A stretch of DNA of 64,000 nucleotides, from positions 186,001 to 250,000 of the forward strand of contig NZ_JH600284.1 of assembly GCF_000245335.1 (NCBI RefSeq), read 5' to 3'. This DNA is from Bacillus mojavensis RO-H-1 = KCTC 3706. GTDB taxonomy: Bacteria > Bacillota > Bacilli > Bacillales > Bacillaceae. The notes under the pieces were generated by a model. That model did not search any database. It was not told the DNA's origin and was given only the letters and a program-made list of their open reading frames with translations. How positions within the stretch are numbered: the stretch's first letter is position 1; each line of letters opens with the position of its first letter. Below are positions 1 to 11,000 of the stretch, one piece after another. A program made the position numbers and the translations under genes.

Positions 1-3000
1 TGCAAAGCCACGATCGTGTGCAGGAGAGCGTTGTGCTTGCTGTCGATCAAGGTGCGGGAGACAAACTGCTTTGCGCGTACTTTGTCGGGCAGGGTGAAAT
101 TACAGCGCAAGAGCTGAGAGAGCATACGGCAAAGGATCTGCCGGCGTACATGATTCCTGCGGTATTTATCCAAATGGACGAGCTGCCTCTGACCGGTAAC
201 GGAAAAATCGACCGGCGGGCGCTTCCGCTTCCTGACGGCAACATCTCAAATGGTGTTTCATATATTGCGCCGCGCAATGAAATAGAACAAAAAGTCGCAG
301 ACATTTGGGCACAGGTGCTTCAGGTTGAAAAGATCGGCATCTATGACCAATTCTTTGAAATCGGCGGACACTCGTTAGCGGGGATGAAGATGCTTGCCTT
401 GATTCATCAGGAACTGGGCGCTGAGCTTTCTCTCAAGGATCTTTTCCAATCACCGACCGTTGAAAGCTTAGCACAGGTTATTGCCGCCGCAGAAAAAGGA
501 ACAGCGGTCAGCATAAGACCGGCAAAGACACAAGAGACGTATCCAGTTTCTTCTCCGCAAAAACGGATGTACGTGCTTCAGCAGCTTGAAGGAGCGAACA
601 CAAGCTACAACATGCCATCGGTTCTTCGCCTGAAGGGTCATCTGGATGTTGAAAGGCTCAAATGCGTAATGAATCAGTTAATGGAGCGTCATGAAGCCTT
701 TAGAACAACCTTTGAAATAAAAGACGGAGAAACGGTGCAGCGAATCTGGGATGAAGCGGCGTTTGATATGGCATATTTCGAAGCGCCAGAAGAAGAGACC
801 GAGCGGATCGTTTCTGAGTTTATCCGTCCGTTCACACTTGACCGGCTGCCGCTGTTCAGAATGGGGCTGATCAAGCTGTCAGAAGCTGAGCATCTGCTGC
901 TGTTTGACATGCACCATATTATTTCTGACGGAGCGTCTGTCGGCGTGCTGATTGATGAACTCTCGAAGCTGTACGACGGAGAAACCCTTGAGCCGCTTCA
1001 TATTCAATATAAGGATTATGCCGTGTGGCAGCAGCAGTTTATTCAGTCCGAGCTGTACCGGAAGCAAGAGGAGCATTGGCTGAAGGAGCTTGACGGAGAG
1101 CTGCCTGTGCTGACTCTTCCGACTGATTACAGCCGTCCTGCGGTTCAAACGTTTGAAGGAGACCGGATTGCGTTTGCATTGGACGCAGGAAAAGCGGATG
1201 CTCTTCGCAAGCTTGCAAAGGAAACGGATTCCACTCTGTATATGGTTCTTCTGGCGTCTTACAGCGCGTTTTTATCAAAATTGAGCGGTCAAAACGATAT
1301 CATTGTGGGTTCACCGGTAGCCGGACGTTCTCAAGCGGACATCAGCCGCGTCATCGGAATGTTTGTCAATACACTGGCGATGCGCACATATCCGAAGGGC
1401 GATAAGACGTTTGCGGATTATCTTGGTGAAGTGAAGGAAACGGCACTTAGCGCATTTGAAGCGCAGGATTACCCGCTTGAGGACCTGATCGGAAAAGTTG
1501 AGGTTCACCGTGACACAAGCAGAAATCCTTTATTTGATGCAGTATTTTCTATGCAAAATGCGAGCATCACAGATTTAACAATGAAAGGAGTCGAGCTTGA
1601 ACCGCATCCATTTGAACGGAAAACGGCCAAGTTTGATATCACGCTGACAGCTGACGAAACCGGCGGAGGGCTCGCATTTGTTCTTGAATACAATACGGCG
1701 CTGTTTACACCGGAAACGATTGAACGATGGAAGCAATATTGGATTCAGCTTTTAGGAGCAGTAACAGAAAATCCAAATCAGCCGCTTTCCAGCCTGTCGC
1801 TCGTCAACGAGACAGAAAAACAAACGCTTCTGGAGGCCTGGAAAGGAAAAACACTGCCTGTGCCGACAGACAAAACGGTTCATCAGCTGTTTGAAGAAAC
1901 CGTTCAGCGCCACAAGGACCGCCCGGCTGTCACGTATAACGGGCAGTCATGGACGTACGGCGAGCTGAATGCGAAGGCGAACCGTCTGGCGCGGATTTTG
2001 ATCGACTGCGGCATCAGCGCGGATGAGCGCGTCGGCATTCTGACGAAGCCGTCGCTTGAAATGTCCGCCGCGGTGCTTGGTGTCCTGAAGGCGGGCGCGG
2101 CATTTGTGCCGATTGACCCTGACTATCCGGATCAGCGGATTGAATATATCCTGCAGGACAGCGGTGCGAAGCTTCTCTTGAAACAGGAAGGCATCACAGT
2201 GCCGGACAGCTATACGGGCGAAGTCATTCTTCTTGACGGCAACCGGACGATCCTAAGTCTGCCGGTTGATGAAAACGATGAGGAAAATCCGCAGACCGAC
2301 ACAACCGCGGATCACCTTGCTTATATGATTTACACGTCAGGAACGACCGGACAGCCGAAGGGTGTTATGATCGAGCACCATGCGCTTGTCAACCTGTGCT
2401 TTTGGCATCATGACGCGTTCGGCATGACGGCGGAGGACCGCAGTGCGAAGTACGCGGGCTTCGGGTTCGACGCTTCCATTTGGGAGATGTTCCCGACCTG
2501 GACGATCGGCGCTGAGCTTCACGTTATTGATGAAACGATTCGCCTTGATATCACCCGCCTGAATGACTATTTCGAAACAAACGGTGTGACGATCACCTTC
2601 CTGCCAACGCAGCTGGCGGAACAGTTCATGGAGCTAGAGAACACGTCACTCCGCGTGCTCTTGACCGGAGGGGACAAGCTGAAGCGTGCGGTCAAACAGC
2701 CGTACAAACTCATCAACAACTACGGGCCAACCGAAAACACCGTCGTTGCGACAAGCACAGAGATCAATCCGGAGGAAGGCTCGCTTTCTATCGGGCGCGC
2801 GATCGCCAATACGAGAGTGTACATTCTCAGCGAAAGCCATCAGGTTCAGCCGGAGGGCGTGGCCGGAGAGCTTTGTGTGGCGGGACGCGGACTGGCGCGG
2901 GGCTATCTGAACAGGGAAGACGAAACCGCGAAGCGGTTTGTCTCAGATCCGTTTGTGCCGGGTGAACGCATGTACAAAACGGGCGACTTGGTGAAATGGA

Positions 3001-5003
3001 CTGGCGGCGGCATCGAATACATCGGCCGGATCGACCAGCAGGTCAAGGTCCGCGGCTACCGAATCGAGCTGTCAGAAATCGAAGTGCAGCTGGCCCAGCT
3101 TTCTCAGGTGCAGGATGCGGCAGTGACAGCTGTGAAGGATAAAGCGGGCAATACCGCAATTGCCGCCTATGTCACACCGGAAACTGTCGACACAGAAGCG
3201 CTCAAGTCAGCGCTCAAGGAAACCCTGCCGGACTACATGATCCCGGCGTTCTGGGTGGCGTTGAACGAGCTTCCGGTTACCGCAAACGGCAAAGTAGACC
3301 GCAAAGCGCTGCCGGAGCCGGATATTGAAACAGGAAGCGGAGAATACAAAGCGCCGTCCACTGATATGGAAGAGCTGCTTGCCGGCATTTGGCAGGACGT
3401 GCTCGGTATTTCTGAAGTCGGTATCAGCGACAATTTCTTCTCGCTCGGCGGAGATTCCATTAAAGGCATCCAGATGGCGAGCCGCTTGAACCAGCACGGC
3501 TGGAAGCTGGAAATGAAGGATCTCTTCCAGCACCCGACGATCGAAGAACTGACACAATATGTGGAGCGTGCCGAAGGCAAACAGGCAAACCAAGGCCCTG
3601 TGGAGGGTGAAGTTATCCTGACGCCGATTCAGCGCTGGTTCTTTGAAAAGAACTTCACGAACAAACATCACTGGAACCAGTCGGTTATGCTTCATGCAGC
3701 GGAGGGCTTTGATCCTGAACGGGTTGAAAAGACATTGCAGGCACTGATTGAGCATCATGACGCGCTTCGCATGGTCTACCGCGAGGAACAAGGGGAGATC
3801 GTTCAATTTAACAAAGGGCTTGATGCTGTCTCTGTTCACTTAGAGATCACCAAACTTGAGGGACAGGCTATAGATCATGAAGACCGCATAGAGAGAGAAG
3901 CGGAGCGTCTGCAAAGCAGCATCAATTTGAAGGAAGGCGGCTTGTTAAAAGCAGGCTTGTTCCAAGCTGAAGATGGAGACCACTTGCTGCTTGTGATTCA
4001 CCACTTAGTGGTTGACGGTGTATCGTGGCGGATTTTACTGGAGGATTTCGCCACGGTTTATACTCAGCTTGAGCAAGGGAACGAGCCGGTTCTTCCGCAG
4101 AAAACCCATTCGTTTGCGGAGTATGCAGAGAGATTACAAGACTTCGCAAATTCCAAGACCTTTCTGAAAGAAAAAGAGTATTGGAAACAGCTTGAAGAAC
4201 AGACTGTCCCGGTGAAGCTTCCGAAAGACCGCGAATCTAGTGATCAGCGAATGAAACATACAAAGACAATCGGATTTTCGCTGACTGCTGAAGAGACAGA
4301 ACAGCTTACCACTAAGGTGCATGAGGCTTATCATACAGAAATGAATGATATTTTGCTGACGGCATTTGGATTGGCGATGAAGGAGTGGACAGGTCAGGAG
4401 CAAGTGAGTGTTCATTTAGAGGGGCATGGACGTGAAGATATCGTAGAAGACCTGACCATTTCCCGGACAGTCGGCTGGTTTACGAGTATGTTCCCGATGG
4501 TGCTGGATATGAAGCATGCGGATGATCTGGCTTATCAGCTGAAGCAAATGAAAGAAGACATCAGACATATCCCGAACAAGGGAGTGGGCTACGGCATTTT
4601 GCGCTATTTGACAGCGCCGGAGCATAAAGAAGATGTGGCGTTCTCCATTCAGCCGGATATCAGCTTTAACTATTTAGGACAGTTCGACGAAATGTCGGAT
4701 GCAGGTTTATTCACGAGATCAGAGCTGCCATCAGGACAGTCATTAAGCCCGGACACGGAAAAACCGAACGCGCTTGATGTTGTCGGATATATTGAAAATG
4801 GAAAACTGACGATGTCACTGGCCTATCATTCTCTCGAATTTCATGAAAAAACGATACAGACATTTAGTGACAGCTTTAAGGCCCATCTTCTAAGAATCAT
4901 TGAACATTGCCTATCTCAAGATGGCACGGAACTAACGCCGAGTGACCTTGGCGACGACGATTTGACGCTGGATGAGCTTGATAAATTAATGGAAATTTTC
5001 TAA
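1..5003 (+). CDS. srfAA: Surfactin synthetase subunit SrfAA, 3' part (5' end outside window)
   Basis: The reading frame is open from base 3 to the TAA at 5001-5003, about 1666 codons. SrfAA in 168 is about 3590 residues, so roughly the C-terminal half is here. Order seen: end of the module 2 adenylation (A) domain (GNGKIDR, near base 195), carrier domain (GGHSLAG, ~364), condensation domain (HHIISDG, ~911), A domain (YTSGTTGQPKG, ~2330), carrier (GGDSIKG, ~3450), epimerization domain (HHLVVDGVSW, ~4000). Aligning the module 3 A domain by eye to the ten-residue specificity code gives DAWFLGNVVK, a published leucine code; with the E domain it supplies D-Leu3 of surfactin. The acidic C-terminus (ending DELDKLMEIF) looks like a donor docking helix for SrfAB. 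GTG at base 18 is internal, not the start. Bases 1781-3783 are almost repeated in srfAB. Confidence 0.97.
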   Translation, partial: QSHDRVQESVVLAVDQGAGDKLLCAYFVGQGEITAQELREHTAKDLPAYMIPAVFIQMDELPLTGNGKIDRRALPLPDGNISNGVSYIAPRNEIEQKVADIWAQVLQVEKIGIYDQFFEIGGHSLAGMKMLALIHQELGAELSLKDLFQSPTVESLAQVIAAAEKGTAVSIRPAKTQETYPVSSPQKRMYVLQQLEGANTSYNMPSVLRLKGHLDVERLKCVMNQLMERHEAFRTTFEIKDGETVQRIWDEAAFDMAYFEAPEEETERIVSEFIRPFTLDRLPLFRMGLIKLSEAEHLLLFDMHHIISDGASVGVLIDELSKLYDGETLEPLHIQYKDYAVWQQQFIQSELYRKQEEHWLKELDGELPVLTLPTDYSRPAVQTFEGDRIAFALDAGKADALRKLAKETDSTLYMVLLASYSAFLSKLSGQNDIIVGSPVAGRSQADISRVIGMFVNTLAMRTYPKGDKTFADYLGEVKETALSAFEAQDYPLEDLIGKVEVHRDTSRNPLFDAVFSMQNASITDLTMKGVELEPHPFERKTAKFDITLTADETGGGLAFVLEYNTALFTPETIERWKQYWIQLLGAVTENPNQPLSSLSLVNETEKQTLLEAWKGKTLPVPTDKTVHQLFEETVQRHKDRPAVTYNGQSWTYGELNAKANRLARILIDCGISADERVGILTKPSLEMSAAVLGVLKAGAAFVPIDPDYPDQRIEYILQDSGAKLLLKQEGITVPDSYTGEVILLDGNRTILSLPVDENDEENPQTDTTADHLAYMIYTSGTTGQPKGVMIEHHALVNLCFWHHDAFGMTAEDRSAKYAGFGFDASIWEMFPTWTIGAELHVIDETIRLDITRLNDYFETNGVTITFLPTQLAEQFMELENTSLRVLLTGGDKLKRAVKQPYKLINNYGPTENTVVATSTEINPEEGSLSIGRAIANTRVYILSESHQVQPEGVAGELCVAGRGLARGYLNREDETAKRFVSDPFVPGERMYKTGDLVKWTGGGIEYIGRIDQQVKVRGYRIELSEIEVQLAQLSQVQDAAVTAVKDKAGNTAIAAYVTPETVDTEALKSALKETLPDYMIPAFWVALNELPVTANGKVDRKALPEPDIETGSGEYKAPSTDMEELLAGIWQDVLGISEVGISDNFFSLGGDSIKGIQMASRLNQHGWKLEMKDLFQHPTIEELTQYVERAEGKQANQGPVEGEVILTPIQRWFFEKNFTNKHHWNQSVMLHAAEGFDPERVEKTLQALIEHHDALRMVYREEQGEIVQFNKGLDAVSVHLEITKLEGQAIDHEDRIEREAERLQSSINLKEGGLLKAGLFQAEDGDHLLLVIHHLVVDGVSWRILLEDFATVYTQLEQGNEPVLPQKTHSFAEYAERLQDFANSKTFLKEKEYWKQLEEQTVPVKLPKDRESSDQRMKHTKTIGFSLTAEETEQLTTKVHEAYHTEMNDILLTAFGLAMKEWTGQEQVSVHLEGHGREDIVEDLTISRTVGWFTSMFPMVLDMKHADDLAYQLKQMKEDIRHIPNKGVGYGILRYLTAPEHKEDVAFSIQPDISFNYLGQFDEMSDAGLFTRSELPSGQSLSPDTEKPNALDVVGYIENGKLTMSLAYHSLEFHEKTIQTFSDSFKAHLLRIIEHCLSQDGTELTPSDLGDDDLTLDELDKLMEIF

Positions 5004-5015
5004 TAGAGGTGGCAT

Positions 5016-8000
5016 ATGAGCAAAAAATCAATTCAAAAGGTGTACGCACTTACACCGATGCAGGAAGGAATGCTGTATCATGCGATGCTTGATCCGCATT
5101 CTTCCTCTTACTTCACACAATTAGAGCTTGGCATTCAAGGTGTTTTTGATCTTGAAATCTTTGAGAAAAGCGTCAATGAACTGATCCGGTCATACGATAT
5201 TCTCCGTACGGTATTTGTACACCAGCAGCTGCAAAAGCCGCGTCAGGTTGTGTTAGCGGAACGCAAGACAAAGGTGCACTATGAAGATATCAGTCATGCA
5301 GACGAGGATCGCCAGAAAGACCACATTGAGCGTTACAAACAAGACGTTCAGCGCCAAGGCTTTAACCTGGCAAAAGACATTTTGTTCAAGGTGGCAGTTT
5401 TCCGCCTTGATGCAGATCAGCTGTATCTTGTCTGGAGCAATCACCATATTATGATGGACGGCTGGAGCATGGGCGTGCTGATGAAAAGCCTGTTCCAAAA
5501 CTACGAAGCGCTCAGAGCAGGCCGCGCACCTGCAAATGGGCAGGGCAAGCCATATTCCGACTATATTAAGTGGCTTGGAAAACAGGATAATGAAGAAGCG
5601 GAAGGCTACTGGAGCGAACGCTTGGCGGATTTTGAACAGCCAAGCGTGCTCCCGGGCCGCTTGCCGGAGAAGAAAGACGAGTATGTGAACAGAGAATACT
5701 CATTTACATGGGATGAGGAACTGGTTGCACGCATTCAGCAAACGGCGAACCGCCATCAAGTGACGGGGCCTAACCTGTTTCAGGCGATCTGGGGAATCGT
5801 CCTCAGCAAATATAACTTTACAAATGATGTTGTCTTCGGCACGGTCGTATCGGGACGGCCGTCTGAAATCAACGGAATCGAAACAATGGCGGGGCTCTTC
5901 ATCAATACCATTCCTGTGCGTGTAAAGGTTGATCGGCAGTCTACATTCGCTGATATTTTCACAGCCGTTCAGCAGCATGCGGTGGAGGCGGAGCGCTACG
6001 ATTACGTGCCGCTTTACGAGATTCAAAAACGTTCAGCCTTGGACAGCAGTCTTTTGAACCATCTTGTCGCTTTTGAAAATTATCCGCTTGATCAAGAGCT
6101 TGAAAACGGCAGCATGGAAGACAGGCTCGGGTTCTCTATCAAGGTTGAGAGCGCATTTGAACAAACAAGCTTTGATTTCAACCTCATTGTTTACCCGGGT
6201 AAAACCTGGACCGTCAAAATCAAATATAACGGCGCTGCATTTGATTCTGCTTTTATTGAACGGACAGCAGGACATCTCACCCGCATGATGACAGCCGCTG
6301 TCGAGCGGCCGGACGCCTTTGTGCGTGAGCATGGGCTTGTGGGAGAAGAAGAGCAGCGGCAAATTGTGGAGACCTTTAACAGCACTTCAACAGAACTCCC
6401 TGAAGGAATGGCTGTTCATCAAGTATTTGAAGAACAAGCAAAGCGGACACCGGCAAGTACTGCCCTCGTATATGAAGGAGCCGAGCTGACGTACCGCGAG
6501 CTGAACGAAGCGGCGAACCGTCTGGCGAGAAAGCTTATCGGGCAAGGTCTTCAACAGGGTGAAACAGCAGCCATTATGAATGACCGTTCGGCAGAGACTG
6601 TTGCCGCCATACTGGCTGTTTTAAAGGCAGGCGCTGTATATGTGCCGCTTGATCCCGCACTTCCGGAGGATCGGCTCCGTTTCATGGCGGAGGACAGCTC
6701 GATTCGGATCGCTTTAGCAGGAGAGGCCTATACAAAACAGGCAAATCAGCTGCAAGTGCCGGTTCTCCCGCTGGAAGGCGTCTTTGAAGAGAATGAAACG
6801 GCTGACAATCTGAATCTGCCCGCCGATCCGTCTGATCTGGCTTACATCATGTACACGTCAGGTTCGACCGGAAACCCGAAAGGCGTCATGATCGAACACA
6901 AAAGCATTCTGCGTCTCGTCAAAAATGCAGGATACGTTCCTGTTCATGAAGAAGACCGCATGGCGCAAACGGGAGCTGTCAGCTTTGATGCCGGCACATT
7001 TGAGGTCTTTGGCGCGCTGCTGAACGGCGCGGCGCTTTATCCGGTGAAAAAAGAGACACTGCTTGACGCGACACGGTTTTCAGCGTTCCTGCGTGAGCAG
7101 AAAATTACGACGATGTGGCTGACATCGCCATTATTCAACCAGCTTGCTGCAAAGGATGCCGGCATGTTTGGCACACTGCGCCATTTAATCATCGGCGGAG
7201 ACGCGCTCGTGCCGCATATTGTAAGTAAAGTGAAACAGGCATCGCCGTCGCTTTCTCTGTGGAACGGGTACGGCCCGACAGAAAATACGACATTTTCTAC
7301 AAGCTTTTTGATTGATCGCGAGTACAGCGGTTCAATTCCAATCGGGAAGCCAATCGGAAATTCCACTGCATACATCATGGATGAGCAGCAGCGTTTGCAG
7401 CCGATCGGAGCGCCCGGTGAACTGTGTGTCGGGGGAAGCGGCGTGGCACGGGGCTACGTTAACCTCCCAGAGCTGACGGAGAAGCAATTTCTCGAAGATC
7501 CGTTCAGACCGGGTGAAAAAATGTATCGAACTGGCGACTTGGCGAAATGGCTTCCGGACGGGAATATCGAGTTTTTAGGAAGAATTGATAACCAGGTGAA
7601 GGTGCGCGGGTTCCGGATTGAGCTTGGGGAGATCGAAAACAAATTGAACATGGCCGAACATGTGACAGAGGCTGCCGTGATCATTCGCAAGAACAAAGCG
7701 GATGAAAATGAAATTTGCGCGTACTTTACGGCGGATCGCGAAGTGTCTGTGAGCGGGCTGAGAAAAACGCTGTCACAATCATTGCCGGACTATATGGTTC
7801 CTGCCCATTTGATCCAGATGGACAGCCTGCCGCTTACACCAAACGGAAAAATCAATAAAAAAGAACTGCCTGCGCCTCAATCAGACGCTGTGCAGTCTGA
7901 ATATGCAGCACCCAAAACAGAGAGTGAAACGAAATTAGCCGAGATTTGGGAAGGGATACTTGGCGTTAAAGCAAGCGTTACAGATAACTTCTTTATGATC

Positions 8001-11000
8001 GGCGGACATTCTCTGAAAGCGATGATGATGACGGCGAAAATTCAAGAGCATTTCCACAAGGAAGTACCGATTAAAGTGCTTTTTGAAAAGCCGACCATTC
8101 AAGAACTGGCACTGTATTTGGAAGAGAGCGAAAGCAAGGAGGAGCAGACGTTTGAACCGATCAGGCAAGCACCTTATCAGCAGCATTATCCTGTATCCCC
8201 GGCCCAGCGGAGAATGTACATCCTCAATCAGCTTGGACAAGCAAGCACAAGCTACAACGTCCCTGCTGTACTTTTGCTGGAGGGAGAAGTAAACAAAGAC
8301 CGGCTTGAACATGCGATTCAGCAATTAATCGATCGGCACGAAATTCTCCGTACGTCGTTTGACATGATAGACGGAGAAGTCGTACAGACCGTTCATAAAA
8401 ACATATCGTTCCAGCTGGAGGCTGCCAAGGGACGGGAAGAAGACGCGGAAGAGCTGATCAAATCGTTTGTTCAGCCGTTTGAGTTAAACCGCGCGCCGCT
8501 CGTCCGTTCGAAGCTTGTCCAGCTTGAAGAAGAACGCCATCTGCTGCTCATTGATATGCATCATATCATTACGGACGGCAGCTCGACTGGCATTCTCATC
8601 GGCGATCTCGCCAAAATCTATCAAGGTGCAGATCTGGAGCTCCCGCAGATCCACTATAAGGATTACGCTGTCTGGCAAAAAGAACATGCGGATCATCAAA
8701 AAGATGAAGCATACTGGCTGGATACGTTTAAAGGCGAGCTGCCGGTTCTTGACCTTCCGGCGGATTTCCCGCGACCTGCAGAACGGAGCTTTTCCGGGGA
8801 GCGCGTCATGTTCGGGCTTGATAAACAAATTACGGCTCAAATCAAATCGCTGCTGTCAGAAACAGACACAACAATGTACATGTTCCTTTTAGCCGCATTT
8901 CATGTATTGCTCTCTAAGTATGCGTCACAGGATGACATCATCGTCGGCTCACCGACTGCGGGCAGAACACATCCTGATTTGCAAGGTGTGCCGGGTATGT
9001 TTGTCAACACGGTGGCATTACGGACAGCGCCTGCGGGGGACAAAACCTTTGCGCAATTCCTAGACGAAGTCAAAACGGTCAGTCTTCAAGCATTCGAGCA
9101 CCAAAGCTATCCGCTTGAGGAATTGATTGAAAAGCTGCCGCTCACAAGGGACACAAGCCGTAGCCCGCTGTTCAGCGTTATGTTCAACATGCAGAACATG
9201 GAGATTCCTTCTTTGAAATTAGGAGATTTGAAGATTTCTTCCTATTCTATGCTTCATCACGTGGCGAAATTTGATCTGTCCTTGGAAGCTGTCGAACGTG
9301 AAGAAGAAATCGGTTTAAGCTTTGACTACGCCACTGCCTTATTTAAGGACGAGACAATCCGCTGCTGGAGCAGCCACTTTGTCAATTTGATCAAAGCAGC
9401 TGCGGTTAACCCGAACGTACGGCTGTCTGATTTGGAGATTCTTTCACCGGCTGAAACGGCAGCTTTGCTTGAAGAGAAAAAACAAACCACTCATTCTGGC
9501 GAAGACACGTTTGTATCACTTTTCGAAAAACAGGTGCAGCAAACACCTGATGATCCGGCTGTGATTTCTGGCGGAAACCAGCTGACCTATCGTGAGCTCG
9601 ATGAACAGGCGAACCAGCTGGCGCATCATTTGCGCGCGCACGGGGCAGGAAGTGAAGACATCGTAGCCGTTGTCATGGATCGTTCAGCTGACCTAATGAC
9701 AGCTATTCTTGGGGTCATGAAGGCGGGAGCCGCATTTCTTCCGATTGATCCGGATACGCCTGAGGAACGAATCCGCTATTCATTAGAAGACAGCGGTGCG
9801 AGATTTACAGTCGTGAATGAAAGAAATATGACTGCCATAGGGCAATATCAAGGAACCACGATCAATATCGATCAAGCGGATTGGCGGAATGAAAACAAGG
9901 AGCGTCCGGAATTGATGTCTGGGCCTCAGAATCTTGCATATATCATTTACACATCCGGCACGACCGGGAAGCCGAAGGGTGTGCAGATTGAGCATCGCAA
10001 TCTGACAAACTATGTTTCTTGGTTTAGCAAAGAGGCGGGCCTGACAAAAACGGATAAGTCTGTCTTGCTTTCGTCTTACGCATTCGACTTGGGTTATACA
10101 AGCATTTTCCCTGTGCTCCAAGCAGGCGGTGAGCTTCACATTGTGCCGAAAGAGACATATACGGCGCCCGATCAGATTGGCCGTTATATCAAGGAGCACG
10201 GCATCACGTATATCAAGCTGACACCGTCCCTGTTCCATACGATGGTGAACACGGCCAGCTTTACAAAGGAGCCGCATTTTGAATCCCTGCGCTTGATTGT
10301 GTTGGGAGGAGAAAAGATCATCCCTGCTGATGTTCTAGCGTTCAGCAAAGTATATCGGCATACCGAATTTATCAATCACTACGGTCCGACCGAAGCAACA
10401 ATCGGCGCCATTGCCGGACGGATTGACCTGACTGAACCTGGCACATTCGCGAAACGGCCGACAATCGGACGGCCGATTGCCAATACCGGCGCACTTGTCT
10501 TAAATGAGTCATTGAAGCTTGTGCCTCCGGGAGCGAGCGGTCAGTTATATATCACAGGACAGGGGCTTGCCAGAGGATATCTCAGCCGTCCTCAGCTCAC
10601 ATCCGAGAAATTCGTTGAAAACCCGTATGCGCCGGGGAGCCTGATGTACAAGACCGGAGATGTCGTCCGGAGACTGGCGGACGGTACGGTTGAATTTATC
10701 GGCCGGGCTGATGATCAGGTGAAAATCCGTGGCTACCGCATAGAGCCGAAAGAAATTGAAACGGTCATGCTTAGCCTCAGCGACATTCGAGAAGCGGTAG
10801 TGCTTGCGGTTTCTGAGGGGGGGCTTCAAGAGCTTTGTGCGTATTATACGGCGGATCAAGCCATTGAAAAAGCAGAGCTCCGGAAACAGCTTTCACAAAT
10901 ACTGCCGTCTCATATGATCCCTGCCTTCTTCGTGCAGGTGGATGTCATCCCGCTCACGGCAAACGGGAAGACCGACAGAAACGCATTGCCGAAGCCGAAC

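Noticed and set aside
3207..3839. Long minus-strand frames (up to 210 codons) opposite srfAA, srfAB and srfAC
   Set aside because: They mirror NRPS codon bias; the copies at 3207-3839 and 13974-14573 simply follow the 2-kb repeat. No start signals or family features.
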